A model generated the notes under the pieces. That model searched no databases and had not been told where the DNA came from. It saw only the letters and a program-made list of their open reading frames with translations. A DNA stretch of 64,000 nt. Origin: Sarcophilus harrisii (Eukaryota; Chordata; Mammalia; Dasyuromorphia; Dasyuridae). Made by a program: the position numbers and the translations under genes. The stretch spans positions 2,418,001 to 2,482,000 of the forward strand of contig NC_045431.1 of the NCBI RefSeq assembly GCF_902635505.1, read 5' to 3'. The stretch's first letter is position 1. Every line of letters starts with the position of its first letter. Below, piece after piece: positions 14,401 to 24,844 of this stretch.

Positions 14401-16988
14401 TTCCGTTCAGGATTTGGAGAATGATTTGTAGATCGTATGAGTTAAGAACTGTACCTGCAAGCTAAAAGTGAAATTGCTCCCTTGCGAGATGCAAAGAATC
14501 TCTGCAACCATAAGCCTCAGCGACTAAAAGAAAAATCTCTCACAAAACCATGAGCGAGGAAGACTACGTCAAAAGCGTTCATTCTTTCGCACTAAAGACA
14601 CTGTACCTGTATGTGACCGTTTGTGAAGCTCCAAAGTGCTCGGATGTTTAAAAGGCTTTCCACACAGTTCACAAGTGTATTGTCGTTGCAACTGAAGACT
14701 TTGGGTCTGGTCCCTCAAGCTGATGGTGCCCTCAGTCCTTTCAATCTCGGCAATACAATCGAAATTCTGCGAACTAATGATTTCTTCCACGTCCTTTCCT
14801 TCAGCGTCCGGACCGCTGGCTTTCCCGACGGCGCTCCCACTCACGAGGGGCGAGTCTGCTGTTCCCTTTGCGAGGCTACGCACTGCTTTGGCTTCCGGTG
14901 ACTCTTGGGCCACCTGCTGGGACTTCAGGAAGCTCAGTTTCTTGAGGTGGATCGCTTTTTTCAGTCTCCTCTGCTCAGCAGGCTGCAAGGACGTGCTGTC
15001 CGGCTCCGGGTCGGGGGCGGCTTCACTCAAAGTCTGGGCCAGGAAGTTGGAAGGCAGGTGCTCCGAAGACTCCAGGACACATTCGGAGGGACTCACGGCA
15101 CAGTCGGGGTTTTCTACAGAGTTGAGGTCGGTGCCTGCACCGAACGTAAAGGGCTGTTCCATGACTCGCTCATGATTGGAACAAGAAGTTTGTTTATAGA
15201 ACTGTTTGCTATAAAAGTTTCTAAGCTTGTAATAGTAACTGGACTGCTTCAACGGAAGCTCCGTACAGTTGCTTTCCACAACACCAGACGCTGTCTGCTT
15301 CGGTCCTTCCCCTGAGGAATGGTGGAGATGAACGGGCGCTGGTCCGTGGGAAGGCTGGCCGTCCCCGGCCCTCGGAGGCTGGCCACCGGAGCCACACTCG
15401 TGCAGCAGATGGGCAGGGTAGTCCTCACCCAGGACCCCGCCGCCCTCGACGGCCAGAGCCCCGTGCAGGGAGAACGCACTGTTACCGGGCAAGCTGGGGG
15501 GCGGCTCGGCAGCGGCGGCAGATTTTAAAAAGGCGTGGCACAGAGTCAGGACGTTCTGTACTTGTAAACACTGCGCTATGTCCAACATCGTCTGTATGTT
15601 GTCCGGGTTAAGATCTAGGTGAGAAGTGTACATGAAGTCCAGTATCTGCCCTATGCCTCCCACATTTTTAATATCCAAATGAAAAACATCATTCTTCTGG
15701 CCTGAAGAATTCTGAAATAAAGTCCTGATGAAAGAAAGTACATCTATTTACAGGGTAAAAGAACACAGCTACAACCTAACAATCTTTGCTCACAAATAAT
15801 ACTGAAATAAGTCCACATTAATAATTATCATTCTACAAACAGAAAAATTTAAAACTTGCTAGAATTTTTTTAAAATCCCAAATTTCTACTAACAACTTGG
15901 GCAAATTAATATAACTATCAAAAAGGATGGAGAAGCTGTATGAAGTCCACACCTGAAACTTAGCACTAGTTTTTTAAAATTCAAATTATAATGTGAATCC
16001 CTGACAAAAAGCATGGAATGATATAAAACAGTCTCGGAGCTAGGAAAACTTGGATTCAAGTTGGGCCCTCCACATCTTGGCTCAGCTTTAACCGCTAACT
16101 TCTTAGTACCCCAGGAATGCTCTAAGATTATAGTTTACAGAAGAATTGCTACTATAATCTTAGATTAGGGGACCTCCCTGGGCAGATGGTATCATAGGTT
16201 TGGACAAAAAAATATAGATGACAAATCAATAAATACAGAAAGGCTCAAAGATAATTTTTAAGGAAAGCAAAACCTGCTTAATATCTATATATCTAAAACT
16301 GTCTCATGTACTGTAAATTTCCATGACAGTACACATCAAAAAGTATACACATTTTTCCATATTTTGTTATCATACGGGCTTTCAAATTACCGTGAATTAT
16401 TTTAATTATTTACAAAATATAGGGGCACTTCTGAATCTGTTTAGAACATCTACTGGAATGCCTTGAAAAGTATGCTTTCTTTAGGATATATGGGAAACAA
16501 AAGCTAAAATGTTTTTGTCAAGGACACAAGAAAATTGCTCTGACCTCTTCTTGAAATGACAGTATAACATAACAACACTAACAGATATTCAGTTATTTAA
16601 TTTTTTAATTTCCAAAGAATGTGAATTGCTTCTAGATCACTGGAATTGTTAATTAGAATATAAAATGTTATCAAATATTTCACAATTATTTTTATTAATA
16701 ATCAAGTGCTATTTTTATGATATCATCTTAATTGTTGAAAAACATTTTAGGCATTTATTAAAGTGAGAACTCACACCTAAGAAAAAGTATTTCAGTTTTA
16801 AAATTGCTTCTAGTATATGAATCTCAAAACACATACCTAAAATATTGACTGAATGAAGCTAAAACATTTTTATGTGCCTTAAAGCAGACTCCTTTGACCA
16901 CGAGCATACAGTCACAAAGAAGGCCTTGAATCCGCTGCTCGTGGAGCTGCTGAAGGAGGTGGCAGCTGTGACTAGCAACAGGATCCAT
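1836..16988 (-). CDS. ZBTB49: ZBTB49, BTB and seven-C2H2 zinc-finger transcription factor (whole coding span)
   Basis: Seven coding exons, in transcript order 16988-16837, 15724-14607, 12547-12501, 6800-6727, 5604-5522, 5441-5280 and 2485-1836, total 2286 nt: 761 residues plus stop (human about 765). All introns are GT-AG and every junction keeps frame. The protein starts [18 protein letters not shown] as in the human protein. The BTB domain (roughly residues 15-120) crosses exons 1-2 of the coding set. An acidic/serine linker follows, then seven C2H2 fingers at about 400-422, 428-450, 456-478, 484-506, 512-534, 540-562 and 568-590, joined by TGEKP-type linkers, and a 170-residue tail ending LQNESELDQ. 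The family acts in the nucleus; BTB mediates dimerisation and cofactor binding and the fingers bind DNA. Human ZBTB49 (ZNF509) has been linked to CDKN1A control. All 14 Cys and 14 His finger ligands are present, so it looks functional. Confidence 0.95.
2486..5279 (-). other. ZBTB49 intron between finger exons 5-6 and the last exon
   Basis: No coding exon, RNA gene or confidently named transposon was seen. A loose GGATGGG/GCTGCTGAG duplication occurs at 2857-2935, and an AAAGA-type simple stretch near 3468-3490. The donor is GGTGAGTACC at its 5' end and the acceptor TTTGTCCCCATTGCAG. Confidence 0.6.
5280..5441 (-). CDS. ZBTB49: ZBTB49 coding exon with fingers 4-6 (parts)
   Basis: 162 nt exon. 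The acceptor CATCTGTTTTAG precedes 5441 and the donor is G|GTGAGT at 5280. It completes finger 4 ([15 protein letters not shown]), holds finger 5 ([19 protein letters not shown]) and starts finger 6 (YSCSACG). Phases match both neighbours. Confidence 0.95.
5522..5604 (-). CDS. ZBTB49: ZBTB49 coding exon with fingers 3-4 (parts)
   Basis: 83 nt exon. It encodes [19 protein letters not shown] and the start of finger 4, HLCDICGRG. Acceptor ATTCCATTACAG and donor G|GTAAGA are both good. Confidence 0.95.
5605..6726 (-). other. ZBTB49 intron, AT-rich
   Basis: 1.1 kb intron with a very AT-rich middle (about 5860-6180). No gene or clear repeat was seen. Its donor is unusual: AAAAG|GTTGGT. Confidence 0.6.
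6727..6800 (-). CDS. ZBTB49: ZBTB49 coding exon with fingers 2-3 (parts)
   Basis: 74 nt exon encoding [16 protein letters not shown] and the start of finger 3, YICEICGK. The acceptor TCCTTTGCAG is strong. The donor GTTGGT is weak: T and G replace the usual A and A at intron positions 3 and 4. The reading matches the human protein almost residue for residue, so the exon is not in doubt. Confidence 0.95.
7590..7627. repeat. 38-base direct repeat, copy 1
   Basis: Starts GATGGAGAAGATAAATGCTG and ends GTCTTGGGAGA. It matches 9297-9334 at 37 of 38 bases (A versus G at the eleventh base). The flanks of the two copies do not match. Confidence 0.85.
8335..8495 (+). mobile_element. LINE-1 3'-end fragment, marsupial type
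   Basis: The stretch CTTGCCGTCTAGGGAAGG, then ACACAAGGTTTTGCAAGGGT and GAAAATAAAAAGCTGTT, followed by an A-rich end, reads as the 3' terminus of marsupial L1 elements as I remember it. It is heavily truncated at the 5' side. Confidence 0.6.
9297..9334. repeat. 38-base direct repeat, copy 2
   Basis: Partner of 7590-7627, same orientation, 1.7 kb apart, with one mismatch. It sits in AT-rich sequence whereas copy 1 sits in GC-richer sequence. Confidence 0.85.
11347..11371. repeat. Poly-C homopolymer (25 bases)
   Basis: Uninterrupted C run in the ZBTB49 intron. Its length is likely unstable or uncertain in assembly. Confidence 0.95.
12501..12547 (-). CDS. ZBTB49: ZBTB49 47-nt coding microexon (finger 2 first half)
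   Basis: Encodes [15 protein letters not shown]. Acceptor TTGTTTTAG, donor CAG|GTGGGA. It is too short to stand out as an open frame, but it links the HTG of the large exon to AGNLQTH in frame exactly as in human ZBTB49. Confidence 0.95.
12548..14606 (-). other. ZBTB49 intron with one SINE
   Basis: 2.1 kb AT-rich intron holding a minus-strand tRNA-derived SINE at about 12801-12932. Nothing else was recognised. Confidence 0.6.
12801..12932 (-). mobile_element. tRNA-derived marsupial SINE (Mar1/MON1/WSINE type)
   Basis: On the minus strand it begins GGCAGCTCAGTAGCACAGTG (box A region). It carries a box B-like GAGTTCAAATCC and the diagnostic TGACTCTGAGCAAGTCACTT in its 3' part. It is diverged, so an old copy. 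Confidence 0.8.
14607..15724 (-). CDS. ZBTB49: ZBTB49 large coding exon (rest of BTB, linker, finger 1)
   Basis: 1118 nt. It encodes the end of the BTB domain ([20 protein letters not shown]), a long low-complexity linker, and finger 1 ([20 protein letters not shown]). Acceptor TTCTTTCATCAG, donor ACAG|GTACAG. Conserved islands such as [20 protein letters not shown] and [15 protein letters not shown] match human; the stretch between them is loosely conserved. Confidence 0.95.
15725..16836 (-). other. ZBTB49 intron inside the BTB domain
   Basis: 1.1 kb AT-rich intron. A diverged SINE-like segment is seen at about 16030-16200; nothing else was recognised. Confidence 0.55.
16030..16200 (+). mobile_element. 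Diverged CORE/MIR-like SINE fragment
   Basis: Words such as GCTAGGAAAACTTGGATTCA and the trailing CTCTAAGATTATAGTTTACA fit a known marsupial SINE pattern loosely. Similarity is by eye only. Confidence 0.4.
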
Positions 16989-17007
16989 GCTAAATCATTT
17001 GAGATAT
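16837..17007 (-). CDS. ZBTB49: ZBTB49 first coding exon (start codon at 16988)
   Basis: The acceptor TTTATTTTAG opens the exon at 17007. There are 19 untranslated bases and then ATG at 16988-16986. The exon encodes [20 protein letters not shown] and the first part of the BTB domain up to FSQYF, with donor TTTAG|GTATGT. The start is the first ATG of the exon and gives the conserved family N-terminus. Confidence 0.95.
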
Positions 17008-20000
17008 CTAAAATAAAATTAGAATAAAAATAAGATTAATTCAGAGAATTAATTTTTTAAAATTCACTTAAAAGCTCAAAGAAACTTTTGAAAAGCACTA
17101 AAATAGAGACTTGTTTTAGTGAAGCCATCTCCCTTCCCAACAGGAGACCAAACATTTCTCTCATAGGAAGCTGAAAGAACAGCTTCTCATCGTATGCATT
17201 CTTGTGTCTCTCCCACTTGAGTATCTTCTTCTCTTCTTCCAAGCTGTTGCTGCTGCCTTAAGAGCGCACCTTCTTTTCCTCTACCTCTCAGAAGCCTCAT
17301 CTTCCTTCAAAGCTCACTTGTGGCTCTCTCTGCATGAACTCCTCCCCAGTCCCCTTGTTGGTCATGCTCTCTCCCTCCTCAATTTTCCTCGGAACAGACT
17401 TATTTGTATGCCATGTTCCTCTTCTCACGGTACCCCCAGAACCTAAGACAACCCTTGCATAAAACAACAATTAGCATTTATTGCATTGGATTGACATCCA
17501 AGTAGAAATGAACTCAAGGTGACTGGAAATATGGGCTTAGTCTTATATAACCCAGCACCAGGGAGCGAACTTGGGAATCAGCAGATAGAAGTGAAGTCTT
17601 GGCCAAGGGTCATTGTGAAGTGTGAAGGGTATCCCTCGTTTGGCTGCTTGCTATCTAGTTACAAAGTACTGATGCTGCCCCTCCCTCCCCCGATTCCAAG
17701 AAGGCTTCTCAGTTCTCTTCTCAGCTCTCCTCAAGCCTCCCCTCCCAGGCCCCTAATAACCTGAAGCTCCCTAGTAGCTCCACAGGGCCATCCTCAGCTC
17801 TTTGCATTCTCCTTGAACTGCTCTGTACTAATAGGTCAAACCAGCTCCACTTTTTTCCATTTCCAGTCCTTCACGTTACTGCTAGATAATCTTTCTTATA
17901 GATATGGTCAATATTTGTTGAACTGAAATGACATCCAAATGATAATGACCTATGGACAGGAGAAATATAGGGCTTTCTTCTTTAGCCTATCAGTAACTGA
18001 GCTGCTTGAATCTAAATGGGGTGACTTCCCTACCATTTGTGATTTAAGTCATTATAAAAACTCTGAAAATCTATCCAATTTTACATCCACTTGTCCTCTT
18101 GCCAGCCTCATTTACACACATTCTTGGGATGATGTGGCTGAGCTGGATCTCACACCAAACTTTTAACTAGTTTTCTGAATGAATGGAAGAAGGATAAAGC
18201 TTTAATGTAGAGCTTCCTGTGTGCCAAGCTGGGGAAACAAATACAAATACAAGGAAGTAAGACAGTCCCTGTTTTGAAAGAACTCACATTCTAATTGAGG
18301 AAAGCAAGTCATAAAGGGAGCTGGACCGTGTAAAGTAGCACAGACTAGAATTACCTTCTCAGTACTATTTGTGCTCTCCTCTTCCACAAAGTTTATAAGT
18401 GTCTGTCTGTTAACGTTGTACTGTTTTGTTGCAATGTCTCTCTAAAACCAAGGGTATATAGGCTAAGATCATTTCTAAGATTCTTGACAGAATGACCACT
18501 GCTTTTTACTAAACTTTTACAGGAAATCATGACAATAAAGGTCAATGTCTTCAAAGTCCCACTCCCACTCATACTTTTTTGGCATCAAAAGTTCATTTGT
18601 ATGAGTCAGATTAAAGCTATAGGAATTTTTACAATGTTTTCTCATCTTTATCCTTTCTTCCAATTCATGTTGATTTAAATCTTTGTCCTAACAAATCTGA
18701 TAACACACAGGAAGCTAATTCTGAAAATTTTCCATCAAGAACCAAAAATTTCCTAACATAAAGTAAATTTCCACCTTTTGGCTGTAGCATTTATTCTCAC
18801 CCTGCACAGTACCTTCTGATTCTTCACGTAGTCATGATATAGAAGTATACAGTTTCTGAATCCTATACAAGCTTCCCTCCCACTCCACCCCACTCATTTC
18901 TTAAACCTTAACCATACAGGAGATAATAAATGAGAAAATGTACCTCTCTCCCTTATTTTCAGAGCAAGAGACTCAGCTCAGTTAATGTGTCTATTGTTTT
19001 TAATCAAGCACGCTCTCTCTGTCTGTCTGTCTCTCTCATAATTCTTTGCTACAAGGAAAGGTTTTCTGCTTGTGAATTCTATAAAATGTGATGTCCCATT
19101 AGCTCATGAAATACTTTATTTTCCTTTTGGGAAGTTTTCATATCCATCAGCTGGTAGCTACTCTACTGATGATGCTCTGATGGGTAGCTTAGTTTTCACA
19201 ATGAGACCAAGACAAAAAGTCTTTCCAGATCAGCAGAACTTTGGTTGGTTGGGCTGGCATACTTTTTTCAGTAATTCAGTGTAAGTTTCATACTGTGATC
19301 AGAGGAAGAATTTGTGGAGAAAGCCCAGTTAAAGTCGAATTCAAATGTCATCTCCATCAAGTGTTCCAGGATTCCGCATTGCTAATGACCAAGTAGAATA
19401 TGTTCTTCGCCTCTCCAACCTACTGCAAATGTACAATCACTATTAGTAGTTATCTATGTTTAATCTCCCTACTACAACACAAGTTCCAAGAAGTTAAGAA
19501 TCATGTCTTGTCAAAACTTTATAGATCCCCTAACTCCTTAGTTAGCAAATTTTAATAAGAACCAAGTAAACTACTTTTTAAGTGATGGTTGGCAAGTGTT
19601 CCAGAAAATATAGCCTAAAATCAGGAAGATAGGAATTGAAGGAATAAAATCAAATCTGCTGAGTTTCAACATTTAACTCTTTAAAATCTGGCTAAGCCTC
19701 AATTTCCTTACCTGTATAACTGGGAAAACAACATCTATAGGGTCTACTTTTCAGGGTTATAGTGAGGAGTAAATGAGATCATGAAAAACGCATTGTAAAC
19801 CTTTGCCTAATCATGGCAGTGATGGTCCAGGGAAGCCCAGAGGGCTCTGAAAAACCTTCCAGACAATCTACAAATTCCAAATAAGTGTTCAAGCATAATC
19901 AATATCTACAGACATAACCCCCCCAAACAAAAACCCTTGGGGCAGATCCTCAATAATTCTGAGTAGTATCAAGAGACACCAAGAAGCAAAGTTTGAGATC

Positions 20001-21656
20001 CATCTCATGGAGACTGAGATTGAGACTCATCCATCTCACGTGCGCTGGAGAGGCCGGGAAGCCCGCGTCTGCACGCTGCCCGCAGGGACGGGGACAAGAC
20101 CCCCTCCCCCCGGCCGCACCGGCCTCTCACTACCTCTGCAGCAGTTTCTTCCCTTGCAAGGTTAAGCGGCCTTAACGCCGAGCCCAAACGGCCCGGATCT
20201 CCGGGGATGCCGTCGGTGGTTTGTACCTTGGACTCTGGGGCCTGCGGGAGGCTCACCACACAGAGGGCCCAGCACCAGCCGCCCTGCAAGCCCCAAGCCC
20301 GGCACTGGCCGTTTCCATGACCTCCCCCCCCCCCGTGTCAATGCGAGTCCGGGGCCATCGGGGTGGGCGGCGGGCCCTTGTCCCGGAGCCGTCCGGCTAT
20401 CGCACCCCTTGGCAGGGAGCTTCAGACCTTTCTTCCCTCCCTCGCCCCGGGGCAGTGAGGAGCTCTAACTAAGGAGTCAGGCTGCGAGGACTGCGGCCAT
20501 GGGGCAGCCGGTGCCACAGCGGCTACAGCAGCCAAGGGGGAAGAGCCGAGTTCGAATCCAGCACCAGCTAGAAAACGGCCTGGCGATGGCCCCGCCCCCT
20601 CAGCGCTTGCCTCGGTTTCTTCAGCATCTCCCTCCCGGCGCAGAGGAGGTCAGGGGAGCGACCTCTGCAAGCCGCGCTCAGCACAAAGCCGGGCTCCCGC
20701 GGGGCTACAAGCGGCCGCTCCCTCGCAGAGGCGCACGTGCCCGCGCGCGTCTCCATCCCCTCGGGAACCGCCGCCTTGCCACCGTATCTGACCCGAACCC
20801 CCGAACATTCCCGCCTTTTCTGGCACAAGGACGGCGGGTGGGGGGTGGGACCAGCTGCTCACATCTCTTCTCAAAATCAAAACCCTTTTCTCTCTAACCC
20901 GCGGAAAGGCCCATGAAGTGTCACCGGGGAAAGGATCCGTCAGTCTGAGGGGACCCCAGCCCAGCTTCTCCCGGCGGGGCCCGAGGACGCTGGGACTGAG
21001 GCAGGGAGGCCGCGGGAAACGAGGACGGGGGTCCCGGCCAGGGTGACGTCATCCCGGCGGGGGTCTCCAAAGCGAGGCCGGCCCGCGCCGCCAAAACCTT
21101 CCTTCTACCCAGTGACGGAGGATTCCCAGAGAGGAAGTCCAGCCCCTCGACCCCTGCCTCCGTGACCCCCCACGTGCCCCTCGGCGGAACCAGGCGGGTT
21201 AGCCCCGTGCCCCCCCCCCCCCCGGCTCTGGGAGCGTGAAGCGCTTTTATTAACAGAAACAACTAGAATCTGACTGGGACACGGTGCCCCCGCCCCCACC
21301 CTCGGCACCTCCCTCTGCCCGAGCGCTCCCGCCCTCCCCTTTCAGCTGTCTCCGGGGGCACGGCACAGGCTACGCTCCTGGGAGTCCCGCGCGGAACCCC
21401 GCGGCGCCCCGACGTCTGGAGCAGTTAGTCTGTGAGCCCCAGGGGCCGGGCCTCGCCTCCCCGGGCCCGGAGGCGGCCTAGGCCCCGCCTCGCGCGTCCT
21501 CCATCGGCCCCGCCCACCAGCGTCTACGGTGGCCGCGAAGGACCCCGGCTGACCGCGGCGGCGGCTCGGGCGAGCCTGAGGACCGGGCCGGGCCGCTGAG
21601 CGACGCAGACCTCGTTTTCCACGGACCCTCGGCCGGCGCCTGAGGGGCCTCCTTAC
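17008..21656 (-). other. ZBTB49 first intron (inferred)
   Basis: 4.6 kb between the first coding exon and a probable non-coding exon in the CpG island. It contains an old repeat-like segment near 18195-18320, a CORE-SINE/MIR-like segment at about 19600-19805 and a GTCT/CT simple stretch at 19009-19037. From about 20040 rightward the composition changes abruptly to GC-rich. Confidence 0.55.
19600..19805 (+). mobile_element. MIR/CORE-SINE-like fragment
   Basis: The 3' half reads CTCAATTTCCTTACCTGTAT, then GGGAAAACAACATCTATAGG and GAGTAAATGAGATCATG, the usual MIR-family order. The 5' half is decayed. Confidence 0.5.
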
Positions 21657-21770
21657 CCGTCCGAGCAGGCGCGCGCCCTCCTTTGCCTCCTCTCCGGGGC
21701 TCTTCCGGCTCCGCCGGTGGCCACTCGGCGCGGACCTTTGACAGCACCTTGTTGTCTCCGAGCACTTCCG
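21657..21770 (-). other. ZBTB49: Probable ZBTB49 non-coding exon 1
   Basis: A good minus-strand donor, GACGG|GTAAGG, lies at 21657/21656 in the CpG island. The next acceptor is the one at 17007. The exon's 5' end is a guess placed at the ETS/CRE sites. Inference only. Confidence 0.4.
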
Positions 21771-21771
21771 T

Positions 21772-21784
21772 CAACGTCACTTCC
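21772..21784. promoter_or_regulatory. ETS-CRE composite site in the ZBTB49/LYAR promoter
   Basis: CAACGTCACTTCC; on the other strand GGAAGTGACGTTG, the known ETS-CRE composite arrangement. The identical 13 bases occur upstream of TMEM128 at 41869-41881. Confidence 0.6.
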
Positions 21785-21936
21785 CCGCGAAGCGGATGGG
21801 GCCGGAGAAGTGGCCGCGCGCGCATGCGCGTCCTCCCTCGCGTGCTCCCCGCCTCCCTCTCGGAGCCGAGAGTCCCGAGTATCGGCGTGGGCTGGAGGCG
21901 GAGGCGGACTCGCGGGACGCACCGCCCGGGGAAGCC

Positions 21937-21942
21937 CACGTG
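21937..21942. promoter_or_regulatory. CACGTG E-box near the LYAR start
   Basis: A perfect MYC/MAX/USF-type E-box just upstream of, or at, the inferred LYAR first exon. LYAR is a growth-linked nucleolar gene, so MYC control is plausible but not shown. Confidence 0.4.
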
Positions 21943-21944
21943 CC

Positions 21945-21985
21945 GGGCGCGGGCGGTTGAAACGGTTCTCCGGCGCGCGGCGTGG
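21945..21985 (+). other. LYAR: Probable LYAR non-coding exon 1 (3' part)
   Basis: A plus-strand donor GTGG|GTGAGC ends a GC-rich stretch at 21985; the first coding exon has an acceptor at 24674. The transcription start is not defined by sequence. Inference. Confidence 0.35.
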
Positions 21986-24673
21986 GTGAGCGATGGTCCG
22001 GCGGGGGTGGGCCGAGGCTGCCGAGGAGGGGGCGGCCGGGGCGAGTCGGGGCCGGGGTCCGAGTCCTCCCGGGCGGGCGCCCCTGCGGCGGGTGGGCGAG
22101 GGGGGCGCCTGTGTCCGGGAGCCGGCCGCTGGGTGGGAGCGCTTGCGGGGATGGGCGTGACCAGCCGGGGAGCTGCCCTACTGTGTACGGCGTTGGGTCA
22201 GGTGAGGAAACTGAGGCGAGCGGAGACTAGTCCGCCCAGGGACAGGCAGGGGGCGCTCCAGACCCGTTCCCAGGAGAAAGCGGGGAACAGTCCCCTCCTC
22301 CTCCTCCCGCGATGACCTGCAGGTGGCCGAGGCTGAGATTGGGAAGGGAAGCGCCCCGGGGAGGGCTCCCCCATGTAAGGGGGAGAAGCCGGGGACCGCC
22401 AGGGGGCGTCCTGGAAGCCGAGAGACCACTTGGGACTCCCCGGGTGTGCACATGCATATGCATGAGCGTGGTGGCACGTGCAGGAGCCCGCCTGGGGGCG
22501 ACTCACACCTCCGGGCCCCATCGGAGCAGGCGCCCTCCCGCCGCGGCCTGCTCCCCGCAGAGCGGGCTCCGGCGCCTGGCCCTGGCTTCCTGCCGAGCTC
22601 CCCGGGACTCCGGGGAAGGGCCCCGGGGCCGGAAAAGGGCGCTGGCGGCTTTGCAGGCAGAGGCCCCGGGGGTTCTCGGGAGCAGGAAGCCGCCTGCCAG
22701 AGCCGTTTTATTCGGACCGGAACCAGCCGGCGACTTCGAACTCTCCTTCCTCTACACGGGAAGGGCCCTGGCGCTGACCCCGGGCCCCCGCCGTGGCCGC
22801 AGCGGGACACTCTAGAATAGCGGCCCCTGGTATAGGAGTCAGAACTGGGCCCCAAAGTGAGGACGATGCCTGTTAGGCAGAGGGTCCGGGAGGACCCGGG
22901 GCCGCGTCCGGCCCCTGTCGGCATGGGATGGTGGCGCCGCCACCGGGGATGGTGGCGCCGCCACCGGGGACGGAGCTTCCACAGAAGGAGGCATTGGGGC
23001 TCTGCCTCGGGGGCCCGCGGTGTCCGCCTCCAGGCCCCCTTCCCTCTTCTGTGGCCCCGCCGCTGCCCAACCTCCGCGTCCCCCCGGACGGGCAAGCTGC
23101 CGGGGCGCTGCCGGGGGACAGACCTTTGTTTGCTGCGCTCAGTCTCTCGTTTGTCTTCTCTCCCAGAGCCCCCTGGCCCCTTAATTGCGGGCAGCGGCCC
23201 GGCTCGCGTCCTCCTCGCCAGGAGCCTCCCCTCAGAATCGCAGGACTTGAGGCAAGGAGCGGGTAGTTGCTCCCACTAAAAGGTTGTACGCTTTCTAATT
23301 GTGCCGTAGAAACGTTAATCGTAGGGATGTGGAACAGACGGGTGGCAGGAAGACTATCAAACGTTACAGCAGCTTTTGGTCATAGGCTGTAACATGTTCT
23401 TGGCTCGTGCTTGTAACGCGACTTTAATCCGTTGATTGGGAGTTGACTGTTATACTTAAGCCTTATGTTTGTCATGATTTGAAATGAGAGTTAAAGTCCT
23501 GTCAGAATAGATCAAGAATCTGATGGGGCTCCTGCGGCCTAAGCATCCTTAACTGACACTGGTGAGGCACCTACAGAGGCCGGATAGCTACCCCCTCGCC
23601 GGCCACAGGCCCGTTCATGTTGTTGGCAGCTTCCCTTGCCACCGAGACCAGCGCCCAAGGCCCGTGTTTTGTGCCATATTCGGTCAAGCGCTGCAGAGAG
23701 AACGCTACGTTTTAATAAGAGATGCCCGTGGTAAAGGATCTCGAGGTGTATCCAGAACACCTTTATTTTGGGGGACCCGGGCCTGTTCGTTCAGTCACAG
23801 CAATTGGAAAGTATCTGAAACTTCTTAGACACTGAAGTCCCACTCAGCTGAGACCTGGAGTAAGGGCCTGCAAGTAGAGAAGGTGTACTGATTGTAGGAT
23901 GTGTTCCCACATTGAGCGAAGACCAAATTTTGACTCAGTTCTAGGGACCTTGGAGAAAGTGATTGATTGAAGACAATCCCATCAGATGAGTTGCTCATTT
24001 CTCTGTTTGTCCAAATGGTTGCTGGTATAAAGAACTTTTTTCTGTGATTTTTTTTCTGGCTGACTTGGTATTCGTGACAGAAGCACAAAAAGGTTCCTGC
24101 GTTATTAGCTTTTAAAAGAGGCAAAGTAAGCAAATTAACAAAGAGCTGTCATCAGCAGTACATTTATATTTTTTACCTCATGATTTTTTTTTTGGGGGGG
24201 GGGAGGAGGAGGAAGGAATTTCTGAACTTCCTTCTCCTGCATGCTGTGTCACCATATATCTATAGATACCTTGTTATTTACATTGTAGTTGTACTTGGTG
24301 AGCTATAGTCATTTGTAATGCAAATTTAGAATCATCTTTCTATGATTTTCATACACAGGAATACAAATTACTAGGCAGGTGGTATAAATTGTTATTTTTG
24401 CTTATGTTTTAGTCATTTGAGGGGGAAAAGCTTATCAAAAAAGACTGGGCTTGACTGAGCACTATAGTAATTTTATTTAGATTGTTTTGATTTTTGCTTG
24501 TACTGGGTATCTGTCTCTGGAAAATATATTTAGAAGGTAGCCATGTGATTCATTCAATCATGAATGAACTATTAAATTTAAAATTACTGTTTCTTAATAT
24601 ATGATTTTCATGATATGTTTTCAATTTATGTGTTCTTTGAGATATCTAAAATTAATCTCATGTTTTCATTTAG
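21986..24673 (+). other. LYAR first intron (inferred)
   Basis: The left 1.3 kb is GC-rich CpG-island sequence with a tandem hairpin-forming repeat at 22926-22967. The rest is AT-rich, with a T/G homopolymer stretch near 24184-24203. No exon was recognised. Confidence 0.5.
22926..22967. repeat. Tandem 21-base repeat with internal inverted symmetry
   Basis: Two adjacent copies of a 21-base unit, each containing GGTGGCGCCGCCACC. Each copy can fold on itself (stem GGTGGCG with CGCCACC). Confidence 0.85.
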
Positions 24674-24844
24674 GTCAAACATTTTCCATCTATTTTGGTA
24701 GAGCAAAAAAACTTTTACTAAAATGGTGTTCTTTACGTGCAATGCATGTGGAGAATCAGTGAAGAAAGGCCAAGTGGAGAAACATGTGAACATATGCAAA
24801 AACTGTCAATATCTTTCCTGTATTGACTGTGGCAAAGACTTCTG
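24674..24844 (+). CDS. LYAR: LYAR first coding exon (ATG at 24723)
   Basis: Acceptor TTTTCATTTAG ends at 24673. 49 untranslated bases precede ATG at 24723 (context AAAATGG), the first ATG of the exon. Encodes residues 1-40 and part of 41 (W), with donor TG|GTAAGA. Confidence 0.95.

Larger units (their letters stand above)
20040..23280. promoter_or_regulatory. CpG island over the ZBTB49/LYAR bidirectional promoter
   Basis: About 3.2 kb of strongly GC- and CpG-rich sequence, bounded on both sides by AT-rich introns. It spans the divergent starts of ZBTB49 (left) and LYAR (right). Within it are an ETS-CRE composite (21772-21784), a further CACTTCCG (21763-21770) and a CACGTG E-box (21937-21942). 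Long open frames on both strands here are a by-product of base composition. Confidence 0.8.

Noticed and set aside
21683-22315. 210-codon plus-strand open frame over the LYAR first exon
   Set aside because: CpG-island composition; it crosses the inferred donor and does not resemble LYAR, whose start is fixed at 24723.
22178-23095. 305-codon minus-strand open frame
   Set aside because: It lies in the CpG island opposite LYAR intron 1, overlaps long frames in other phases, and looks Pro/Arg/Gly-rich without domains. This is a composition artefact.
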